From an uncultured Clostridia bacterium (GTDB taxonomy: Bacteria; Bacillota; Clostridia; Oscillospirales; Oscillospiraceae), in the NCBI GenBank assembly GCA_937907715.1, contig CALERM010000114.1, positions 1 to 5,015 of the forward strand: a stretch of 5,015 nucleotides of DNA. The letters run 5' to 3'. Positions 1 through 4,548 of the stretch are shown in pieces. The notes below the pieces were generated by a model that saw only the letters and a program-made list of their open reading frames with translations, was not told the DNA's origin and made no database searches. A program made the position numbers and the translations under genes. The number at the start of each line of letters is the position of its first letter. The stretch's first letter is position 1.

Positions 1-504
1 AAGCGGCATGGAGATGATCGCACCCTCCGGAAAGTTCTGAATGGCAATTCCGATCGATAAGGCAAGCGCGCTTGCCGCCGTGATCTGCGCGTTTTCCGCA
101 AGAAAGCCCGCGTACATCACGCCGACCGCCATTCCCTCCGGAATGTTATGCAGCGTAACTGCCAGCACCATCATTGCGGTGCGGCTCAGGTTGCTGCTCA
201 GTCCCTCCGCCTGCTCGCTTCCGACATGCAGGTGCGGAATCAGACGGTCCAGCGCCAGCAGAAACAGCACGCCGAGCCAGAAGCCCGCAAACGCCGGAAA
301 AAACGCAAACTTACCCAGCGCTGCCGATTGCGCAATCGCAGGAATCAGAAGACTCCAGATCGAAGCGGCAACCATCACGCCCGCGGCGAAGCCGGCAAGT
401 GAGCGCTGCACCAGATCGCCGAGCGTTTTTTTCATGAAGAACACGCAAGCCGCACCGGCTGCTGTTCCGAGAAACGGAATCAGAATTCCGAGAATTGTCT
501 GCAT
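1..504 (-). CDS. ZIP-family divalent metal transporter (ZupT/GufA-like), C-terminus outside window
   Basis: An integral membrane transporter of the ZIP family, which moves Zn2+, Fe2+ and related divalent metals into the cytoplasm. I translated this frame by hand: 168 codons are present, open to the window edge, against about 260-270 residues for the family, so roughly the last third is missing. Seen directly: a hydrophobic N-terminal helix (MQTILGILIPFLG), further hydrophobic helices near residues 35-55 and 68-85, a polar loop with HLHVGSEQAEG, then the two family signatures. These are HNIPEG at 119-124 and QNFPEG at 156-161, the TM4 and TM5 metal-site motifs of ZIP proteins. The start is the ATG at 504-502, preceded 7 nt upstream by GGAGG (516-512). 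It lies 17 nt after the stop of the ATC hydrolase-like gene, so it is probably the third gene of that operon. The family call is secure; the metal is not determined by sequence. Confidence 0.93.
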   Translation of the reverse strand, partial: MQTILGILIPFLGTAAGAACVFFMKKTLGDLVQRSLAGFAAGVMVAASIWSLLIPAIAQSAALGKFAFFPAFAGFWLGVLFLLALDRLIPHLHVGSEQAEGLSSNLSRTAMMVLAVTLHNIPEGMAVGVMYAGFLAENAQITAASALALSIGIAIQNFPEGAIISMPL

Positions 505-521
505 CTGTCTGCCTCCGCGGC

Positions 522-1223
522 TTACCGGTTTCTCCGATAGCCCGCCTCGTCGCGGTACTCGGGGTGGTCGTTCAGATACGGGTCCTTGTCGCCGCAGATC
601 GTGTAGTCGCATTTGCAGCCGTTTGCGCAGGTGCTGGTCCGCACCAGCCGCGCATGAATCAGCTCCATGGATACATAGTCCACGTTGCAGAGAGCGGGCA
701 TGATCTCGGTAAGTCCATGCCGGATGGCAAATTCCGCTGCGGGGCATGCCGTGAATTCATAAGAAATCGGCTTGTCTTTCTCGAAGGGCGCAACCGTCAT
801 CTTGTAATCCTGCCATTTATCGCAGCCTGCCTTCGCCCGTTGGAACGCTTTGTACATCAGCCGCTTGAAAAGCGGCTTGCTGCAGTCCACAAATTTTAAT
901 CTGCGAAACGACGGCAGAACGAGGTTTTCTTCCATCTGCTCGATTTCCCGGAACGACGTGACGGCTTTGCACGAGACATAATAGCTCATGAGCGCAATGC
1001 AGTCATAGGTGCCGCCCGCGCCATTGTGGAAGTTCTTTTTTCCGCCGAGGTCGGTGCGCCAGTCGGAAAGAAAATCGACGTATTGCCGCTGTACGCGCTC
1101 CCACACAGCTTCCCGCTCCGCTTTCGGATAATGGAGCGTGATTTTCGCAAGGATTTCCTTTCTGCAGGGCTTGGAATAGAGCACGTGGCAGGTGCGGTCA
1201 AATTGCAATTCGCTGTCCTTCAT
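522..1223 (-). CDS. L-2-amino-thiazoline-4-carboxylic acid (ATC) hydrolase-family protein
   Basis: A 233-residue soluble protein without signal peptide or membrane segment. Its C-terminal half matches my recollection of the ATC hydrolase family (Pfam ATC_hydrolase), named for the Pseudomonas enzyme that opens the thiazoline ring of L-ATC on the way to L-cysteine. Seen: FTACP at 157-161, GLTEIMPALCNVDY at 170-183, then a Cys-rich stretch RTSTCANGCKCDY at 195-207. The spaced Cys-Pro, Cys-x2-Asp and Cys-Asp positions are typical of the family. The N-terminal half is helical and charged (REAVWERVQRQYVDF). Many Clostridia members are paralogues of unproven substrate, so the family is supported but the reaction is not. 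The ATG at 1223 has GGAGGG 5 nt upstream, inside the end of the preceding hydrolase gene. The two genes overlap by 26 nt, which suggests translational coupling. Confidence 0.72.
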   Translation of the reverse strand: MKDSELQFDRTCHVLYSKPCRKEILAKITLHYPKAEREAVWERVQRQYVDFLSDWRTDLGGKKNFHNGAGGTYDCIALMSYYVSCKAVTSFREIEQMEENLVLPSFRRLKFVDCSKPLFKRLMYKAFQRAKAGCDKWQDYKMTVAPFEKDKPISYEFTACPAAEFAIRHGLTEIMPALCNVDYVSMELIHARLVRTSTCANGCKCDYTICGDKDPYLNDHPEYRDEAGYRRNR

Positions 1224-2020
1224 TGCTTCCCTCCATAAAAGCCTTCAGCATGGCGGCGTAGCTTTCCGAGTCTGCGGTCATGCGTCCGCAGTGGGCGTAG
1301 CCGTTCCAGATCCTGCGCTCTGCGCCCGGGTATTTTGCAGGAAGAACCTTCTTGCACTCTTTCAAATCGGAATCCTTTTCGCCGTAGGCAAACACGCAGC
1401 GCTTCTGCATTTCCGGCGAAAGCGCCGGAAGGTTTACATAACCGCAGTCGTGAATGATGTTTCGGATGCTCTCTTCGTTCACGGCAATAAACCGCTTTGC
1501 CATCGCAGGACCGGCAGTCTCTCCGTAAATTTCGCTCATCTTCCGTTTGGAAAGCTCCGGGTCCTTCACCGCCTTGCGATGCTTGGACAGGAAGACCCTC
1601 GTCAGTCCGAAGCACAGAAGCGGCGCACGCTCATAGAAGCTGACGCCCTCAAAAAAGACATGGTCAAAGGTCAGGTCCTGATATTGCAGCAGCTCAAAGA
1701 GCACCACGCCGCCGAGAGAGGCGCCGAAGCCCAGCTGAAAATGCATGCAGTTTCGCGCTGCCAGATCATCGTGAATATGCCGCATCCAATCGCATGATGC
1801 CGCAGCCTTTCAGATATGCCGTTACCTCGTCCACTGTCTGCTCCACAGTGGTAAAATATCCCGGGTACTCCGGCTGATGCCCGTCAAATACCACCTGAAA
1901 CACGCGCCACGTTTGAGACAGCCGTGCAATCGTTTCCGAAAACACCCATACCGGCTCCGCCGTACAGGGAAAGAACAACAGCGTTTGTCTCCGCTCCTGC
2001 CCATGCTCCAGAATCTTCAC
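1198..2020 (-). pseudogene. alpha/beta hydrolase, frameshifted and separated from its ribosome binding site by a MITE
   Basis: Two reading frames together give one alpha/beta hydrolase of about 273 residues. The first part begins at GTG 2020-2018 (MKILEHGQERRQ), contains the oxyanion-loop-like LLFFPCTAEPVWVF and a DGHQPEYPGY strand-loop, and stops at TGA 1768-1766. The second part, in the +1 frame, carries the nucleophile elbow GASLGG (Ser codon 1719-1717), the acid loop YGEKD and the catalytic-His loop GYAHCG, ending at TGA 1200-1198. All three triad residues are thus present but split between frames. The second frame has a stop at 1812-1810, so the frame change must lie between about 1809 and 1766; one extra base or two missing bases would explain it. 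The intact 5' end also lacks a ribosome binding site: the nearest GGAGG is 171 nt upstream, beyond the MITE. Substrate unknown. A sequencing error could cause the frameshift. Confidence 0.8.
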
Positions 2021-2022
2021 GC

Positions 2023-2047
2023 TAGGGTGTATTCTTCCAACTCCCAA
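2023..2047. repeat. left terminal inverted repeat of the MITE
   Basis: The outer ten bases TAGGGTGTAT and the inner nine AACTCCCAA are exact inverted matches to the right end; the five to six bases between them differ. It abuts the hydrolase start with only GC between its TA and the GTG codon. On the minus strand the inner edge reads TTG in frame with the hydrolase, so it could offer an alternative start, but no convincing ribosome binding site precedes it. Confidence 0.85.
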
Positions 2048-2163
2048 CGCACCCGGACAGCGAGCCTTTTCACGCTGCGCTGCGTCATTTTTCCTTGAAA
2101 TACGTCAGTATTCCTGTGAAAAAATGTCTTGCTCAGCGCAAAAATTCTTTGCTGCCGGTCACA

Positions 2164-2187
2164 TTGGGAGTTTTCAGATACACCCTA
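2164..2187. repeat. right terminal inverted repeat of the MITE
   Basis: Reads TTGGGAGTT, five divergent bases, then ATACACCCTA, the inverted counterpart of 2047-2023. One base is missing in the central mismatch block relative to the left end. The final TA is the second target-site copy. Confidence 0.85.
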
Positions 2188-2191
2188 AGCA

Positions 2192-2196
2192 CCTCC
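2192..2196 (-). promoter_or_regulatory. orphaned ribosome binding site (GGAGG) of the leftward hydrolase
   Basis: The minus strand reads ATTTGGAGGTGCT and then enters the MITE at TA. No start codon follows at normal spacing. With the element and one TA removed, the sequence becomes GGAGG-TGCTTAGC-GTG, an 8-nt spacer to the hydrolase GTG. It is therefore most simply the original Shine-Dalgarno of that gene, now 171 nt away. Confidence 0.75.
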
Positions 2197-2204
2197 AAAT
2201 CTGC

Positions 2205-2220
2205 GTTAAATATCTCTAAC
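2205..2220. promoter_or_regulatory. candidate operator copy 1 (GTTA-N8-TAAC palindrome)
   Basis: GTTAAATATCTCTAAC, a 16-bp sequence with 4-bp inverted ends. It shares 12 of 16 positions with the second copy 35 bp to the right. It lies in the leader between the leftward promoter and the orphaned ribosome binding site, where a bound repressor would block elongation. Assignment to the adjacent TetR protein is inference. Confidence 0.45.
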
Positions 2221-2239
2221 CAAAGCATCCGGAAAAGCA

Positions 2240-2255
2240 GTTAGATAAAACTAAC
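2240..2255. promoter_or_regulatory. candidate operator copy 2 (GTTAG-N6-CTAAC palindrome)
   Basis: GTTAGATAAAACTAAC has perfect 5-bp inverted arms around six bases, the size and symmetry usual for TetR-family operators. It is the more symmetric of the two related copies. It lies about 40-55 bp downstream of the leftward -10. Confidence 0.5.
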
Positions 2256-2294
2256 CATCAGCCGCAATAATCACAGATCTTCGGTTCTTTTTAT

Positions 2295-2323
2295 ATGGTA
2301 GCAAAAACACTGTTTCCTGTCAA
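2295..2323 (-). promoter_or_regulatory. leftward sigma-A promoter for the hydrolase-ATC hydrolase-ZIP operon
   Basis: On the minus strand TTGACA (2323-2318) is followed after 17 bp by TACCAT (2300-2295), preceded by TGc, giving an extended -10. The -10 matches consensus at 4 of 6 positions; the perfect -35 and the TGn help. The spacer contains the small palindrome AAACACTGTTT (2305-2315, plus strand). Its transcript would pass through the twin palindromes and the MITE. Confidence 0.55.
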
Positions 2324-2334
2324 GCCGCGCTGTA

Positions 2335-2363
2335 TTGACATTGAAAGCTTGCTAATGTATAAT
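2335..2363 (+). promoter_or_regulatory. rightward sigma-A promoter for the TetR gene (perfect consensus)
   Basis: TTGACA (2335-2340) and TATAAT (2358-2363) are both perfect and 17 bp apart. Transcription should start near 2370, leaving a leader of about 50 nt before the ATG at 2423. A strong consensus promoter on a regulator usually implies strong repression, consistent with autoregulation. A second TATAAT occurs at 2372-2377 without a matching -35. Confidence 0.85.
2338..2358. promoter_or_regulatory. candidate auto-operator in the tetR promoter spacer
   Basis: An imperfect palindrome with outer arms ACATT and AATGT around a central AAGCTT fills the spacer between the -35 and -10. The centre is one base off exact symmetry, so it may be chance; its position is where a repressor would exclude RNA polymerase. 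It does not resemble the GTTA-N8-TAAC sites. Confidence 0.25.
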
Positions 2364-2422
2364 AGACAATATATAATGCTCATTGTGAAGCAGAATGACA
2401 ATGGGCAGAAAGGACAACTGCA

Positions 2423-3055
2423 ATGGCTCCGAAGAACAAATTTACGAAGGAAGAAATGGTGGAAGCAGCGCTGCGCGTCGTGCGGGAAAAAGGGATGGAG
2501 GGCTTGAGTGCAAAATCGATGGCAAGCGCGCTCGGTACGTCAACCCAGCCGGTTTTTACCGCCTTCGGCTCCATGGCAGGCATCAGGCAGGCAGTCTATA
2601 ACGCGGCGGTGCGCGTCTATGACAGCTACACGGAAAAAGGGTTGCGGGAACAAATTCCGTTTTTCGGCGTCGGAATACAATATATCCGCTTTGCGCGCGA
2701 AGAGCCGGCGCTCTACCGGCTGCTGTTCCTGACGCAGACACAGGAAGCCTCCTACGGCGCGATGGACGCGATGCTGCATCTGCAGGAAAGCGTCCGCCCG
2801 ACGCTGGTTCAGATCTATCGCATTACGCCGGAGGAAGCCAATGTCTATTTCCGAGATCTGTGGCTTGTGGTCCACAGTCTTGCTACCCTGATTGTCACCG
2901 GGGACTGCCCCTACTCCGACCGGGAAATCGAAAGCATCCTGACCGGCTTCAGTCTGAGCATCTGCAAATCCATCAAGGAAATCCCCGGCTTTGCGGCAGG
3001 TACCTTTGACCGGGACGCCGCCTTTCGTGCGCTGGTGGAAACCGGAACGAGGTGA
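2423..3055 (+). CDS. TetR/AcrR-family transcriptional regulator (WHG-type C-terminal domain)
   Basis: A 210-residue homodimeric-type repressor. The N-terminal DNA-binding domain is clear: FTKEEMVEAALRVVREKG (7-24) is helix 1, LSAKSMASALGTS (28-40) leads into the helix-turn-helix, and TQPVFTAFGSM (41-51) replaces the usual LYYHFGSK recognition end. The C-terminal ligand domain has IQYIRFAREEPALYRLLF and LWLVVHSLATLIVTG, resembling the WHG (TetR_C_33) group, with His-Ser where His-Gly is typical. The ligand cannot be read from the sequence. The ATG at 2423 follows AAAGGA (2409-2414) by 8 nt. It is transcribed divergently from the hydrolase/metal operon, the classic arrangement for a local repressor, and its stop overlaps the ribosome binding site of the KTR gene. 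Confidence 0.93.
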   Translation: MAPKNKFTKEEMVEAALRVVREKGMEGLSAKSMASALGTSTQPVFTAFGSMAGIRQAVYNAAVRVYDSYTEKGLREQIPFFGVGIQYIRFAREEPALYRLLFLTQTQEASYGAMDAMLHLQESVRPTLVQIYRITPEEANVYFRDLWLVVHSLATLIVTGDCPYSDREIESILTGFSLSICKSIKEIPGFAAGTFDRDAAFRALVETGTR

Positions 3056-3060
3056 TATAG

Positions 3061-3249
3061 TTGGACGATCTGCCAAACACAAAAACACTTTTTCTCTGCT
3101 GCCCGAACTGCGGCGGCAAAACGCGAACACAGATCCGGCAGCATACGGTGCTGGAGGACTTTCCACTGTTCTGTCCGAAGTGCAAATATGCCTGTGTAGT
3201 TCGCTATCGCAACGGAATATTGGAAGAAATCAAAACGCCAGACGCTTAG
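3061..3249 (+). CDS. cysteine-rich KTR zinc-ribbon protein, TTG start
   Basis: A 62-residue protein matching the Cys-rich KTR family: CCPNCGGKTRTQIR at 13-26 holds the name-giving KTR, and FPLFCPKC at 34-41 supplies the second Cys pair. The two CxxC-type pairs (C14/C17 and C38/C41) should bind one zinc ion as a ribbon. Function is unknown for the family, which is common in small accessory modules of Clostridia. The start is TTG at 3061, preceded 5 nt upstream by GAGGTGA (3049-3055). This overlaps the TGA stop of the TetR gene, so the two genes are almost surely translationally coupled. No ATG alternative fits. The TAG stop is directly followed by a terminator stem, ending this transcript. Confidence 0.85.
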   Translation: MDDLPNTKTLFLCCPNCGGKTRTQIRQHTVLEDFPLFCPKCKYACVVRYRNGILEEIKTPDA

Positions 3250-3295
3250 ACGCAGTGCAATCCGCGAAAATCGGCTTGCGCTGCGTTTTGCTTTT
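3250..3295 (+). terminator. intrinsic terminator after the tetR-KTR transcript
   Basis: The left arm 3250-3264 pairs with 3272-3286 at 14 of 15 positions (one T-C mismatch, one G-T wobble), around a 7-nt loop (CGAAAAT). A T-rich tract, TTTTGCTTTT, follows. The stem begins at the base after the KTR stop codon. It separates the regulator transcript from the DUF3795 operon. Confidence 0.9.
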
Positions 3296-3300
3296 GCGCG

Positions 3301-3331
3301 TTGGACAGCTGGAACATCAGAGAATTATGAA
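3301..3331 (+). promoter_or_regulatory. weak candidate promoter for the DUF3795 operon
   Basis: A promoter is expected between the terminator and 3384. The best match I see is TTGGAC (3301-3306) with TATGAA (3326-3331), 19 bp apart; both hexamers are imperfect and the spacing is long. The rest of 3296-3383 holds no other recognisable signal. Confidence 0.25.
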
Positions 3332-3383
3332 AAACAGCGATGATACGAAAGAAATACTTTGATTCAGAGGAACGGAGACAACG

Positions 3384-3797
3384 ATGAAACACACATACCA
3401 ACTGATCGGCTGCTGCGGGCTGGACTGTGCAGCCTGCGACGCGAGAATTGCAACGATTGCAAACGATACCGCCCTGCGCGAAAAGACCGCCGCGCTTTGG
3501 TCGAAGCTCAACGGGGTTGCAATTACGCCGGACATGATGTCCTGCACCGGCTGCCGCGTAGAAGGACCCAAAACGCCGTTCTGCGACAAGCTCTGTCCCA
3601 TCCATACCTGTGTCCGGGAGAAGGGCTTTGATACCTGCGCCGACTGTGCACAGCTGGACGGATGCCAGACGCTTGGACGCATTGCTGCCAACAATCCGGC
3701 GGCGCTGGAGCGCTTGAAGCTGCTTTGCAGGCAGGAACAGACCGAAGACGAGGCGGCGCAGACCGCAGCCGCTGCGGCGCTGCTCGGAATTCTGTAA
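3384..3797 (+). CDS. DUF3795 cysteine-rich protein
   Basis: A 137-residue Cys-rich soluble protein of the DUF3795 family. The N-terminal IGCCGLDCAACDA (8-20) is the family signature, followed by SCTGCR (53-58) and then Cys 67, 71, 76, 85, 88 and 94. The twelve cysteines in this pattern suggest metal binding, probably zinc or iron-sulfur, but no biochemical role is established. The C-terminus is an Ala-rich helix. The ATG at 3384 has GGAG (3374-3377) 6 nt upstream. It is the first gene after the terminator, and the next gene starts 55 nt after its stop without a terminator, so they are probably cotranscribed. Length is ordinary for the family. Confidence 0.85.
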   Translation: MKHTYQLIGCCGLDCAACDARIATIANDTALREKTAALWSKLNGVAITPDMMSCTGCRVEGPKTPFCDKLCPIHTCVREKGFDTCADCAQLDGCQTLGRIAANNPAALERLKLLCRQEQTEDEAAQTAAAAALLGIL

Positions 3798-3852
3798 GCA
3801 ATTGCGCGGCATATGCGCACCATAACGAAATCTGCGAAGGAGGCGTATCCGG

Positions 3853-4368
3853 ATGAAGGACGTGTTTCTGGTATATGACAGGTGCTGCTTTTACGAAATC
3901 GTGATACTGAGCTATTTTCTGAACTACTCTCACTGCGATCTGGTTTTCTGCTCGCCGGACGGAAAGCCGGTTCGGGCAATGGAGGGTTTTTCCGTGCATG
4001 TCGATGCGTCTTTGGAGGACCTGGACAAAGCGCAGATTCGAAGCTTTATCGTTCCGGGCGGCGCTGTTTCCAGGATTGACACCGCAGAGGTGAAAGTCCT
4101 TCTGCGGGATTTGAAGCAGCGCGGTGCTTTGATTGCCGGAATCTGCGCGGGAGTGGACGTGCTGGACCACGCCGGAATCCTGCGCGATGCGAAATCGACG
4201 CATGCATCAGACGACGACTGGGTCTGCGGCAAACAGGTCGTCACTGCAAGAGCGAATGCGTATGTCGATTTTGCATTGGCAGTTGCAAAGAAACTGGGGC
4301 TCTTTGCAAGCGAAGCGGATTTGCAGGAAACCATCCGCTTCTGGAAGTATTACCAACGGGTTCAATAA
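3853..4368 (+). CDS. DJ-1/PfpI-family protein
   Basis: A 171-residue class I glutamine amidotransferase-like protein of the DJ-1/PfpI superfamily, whose members act as glyoxalases, deglycase-like enzymes, chaperones or oxidative-stress sensors. Seen: Glu15 in CCFYEIVIL, at the position of the conserved glutamate that hydrogen-bonds the nucleophile; the strand DLVFCSPDGKPV (29-40); FIVPGG (65-70); and the nucleophile elbow IAGICAG (94-100) with Cys98. STHASDDDW and VTARANAYVDFALAVAKKLG follow the family order. There is no signal peptide, so it is cytoplasmic. AAGGAGG (3837-3843) lies 9 nt before the ATG. A small membrane-protein gene starts 17 nt after its stop. The specific reaction cannot be assigned. 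Confidence 0.88.
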   Translation: MKDVFLVYDRCCFYEIVILSYFLNYSHCDLVFCSPDGKPVRAMEGFSVHVDASLEDLDKAQIRSFIVPGGAVSRIDTAEVKVLLRDLKQRGALIAGICAGVDVLDHAGILRDAKSTHASDDDWVCGKQVVTARANAYVDFALAVAKKLGLFASEADLQETIRFWKYYQRVQ

Positions 4369-4385
4369 AACTGGAGAAACCAACT

Positions 4386-4526
4386 TTGAAAAAATTTATG
4401 AATATGCATCCGGTTCTGGCGGATGTCTGCGATACCGTATTGACGCTGCTTTCCGGCGGCTTTGCGCTGCTGGCGGTGGGCATCGTCTGGCTGAAGGAGT
4501 TTCTGACCGGACGCTCGTCAGACTGA
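4386..4526 (+). CDS. small single-pass membrane protein, unrecognised
   Basis: A 46-residue ORF between the DJ-1 gene and the second hydrolase. It begins KKFMNMHPVLADVCD after an initiator TTG, contains one hydrophobic helix at about residues 17-36 (TVLTLLSGGFALLAVGIVWL), and ends KEFLTGRSSD. I recognise no family. TTG at 4386 is preferred because GGAGA (4373-4377) lies 8 nt upstream; the in-frame ATGs at 4398 and 4404 are too far from it. It starts 17 nt after the DJ-1 stop and ends 22 nt before the next ATG, filling the gap exactly as an operon gene would. Function is unknown. Confidence 0.6.
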   Translation: MKKFMNMHPVLADVCDTVLTLLSGGFALLAVGIVWLKEFLTGRSSD

Positions 4527-4548
4527 GGCAAAGGAGCAGGAAAACACG

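Larger units (their letters stand above)
2023..2187. mobile_element. MITE-like non-autonomous element with TA target duplication
   Basis: The segment is bounded by imperfect inverted repeats: AGGGTGTAT...AACTCCCAA on the left and TTGGGAGTT...ATACACCCT on the right. A TA dinucleotide flanks it at each end (2023-2024 and 2186-2187). It is 165 bp including both TAs, has no plausible coding sequence, and its ends match at 19 of about 25 positions. TA duplication and short size fit MITEs mobilised by IS630/Tc1-mariner-type transposases; that assignment is inference because no transposase is present. Inside, CCGGaCAGC (2053-2061) can pair with GCTGCCGG (2151-2158), extending the stem, and an imperfect direct repeat occupies 2081-2100 and 2101-2121. 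Excision in silico restores a normal GGAGG-8 nt-GTG initiation region for the hydrolase, independent support for the exact boundaries. Confidence 0.82.

Noticed and set aside
41..703. Plus-strand ORF of 220 codons opposite the ZIP transporter
   Set aside because: Arg/Ser/Pro-rich shadow translation; the minus strand encodes a clear ZIP protein with both metal-site motifs.
1770..1805. Slippage duplication between the two TGCGGCAT copies as cause of the frameshift
   Set aside because: Collapsing the 20-bp unit does not bring the two hydrolase frames together, so it cannot by itself explain the break.
1766..1809. Programmed ribosomal frameshift in the leftward hydrolase
   Set aside because: No X-XXY-YYZ slippery heptamer or obvious stimulatory hairpin at the junction, and the gene has also lost its ribosome binding site; mutation or sequence error is simpler.
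2540..3166. Long minus-strand ORF opposite the TetR gene (208 codons)
   Set aside because: Antisense shadow of a clear TetR gene in GC-rich codon use; the product has no recognisable domain and its start has no convincing ribosome binding site.
3327..3362. Eleven-codon ORF (MKNSDDTKEIL) as a leader peptide before the DUF3795 gene
   Set aside because: No ribosome binding site at proper spacing, no run of regulatory codons and no attenuator-like stem follows.
3800..3820. TGCGC/GCGCA hairpin between the DUF3795 and DJ-1 genes as a terminator
   Set aside because: Only a 5-bp stem with a 7-nt loop and no T tract follows; read-through is expected.
3246..3979. Long minus-strand ORFs opposite the DUF3795 and DJ-1 genes
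   Set aside because: Low-complexity Ser/Ala/Arg/Gln-rich translations opposite well-supported genes, spanning the terminator; shadows only.
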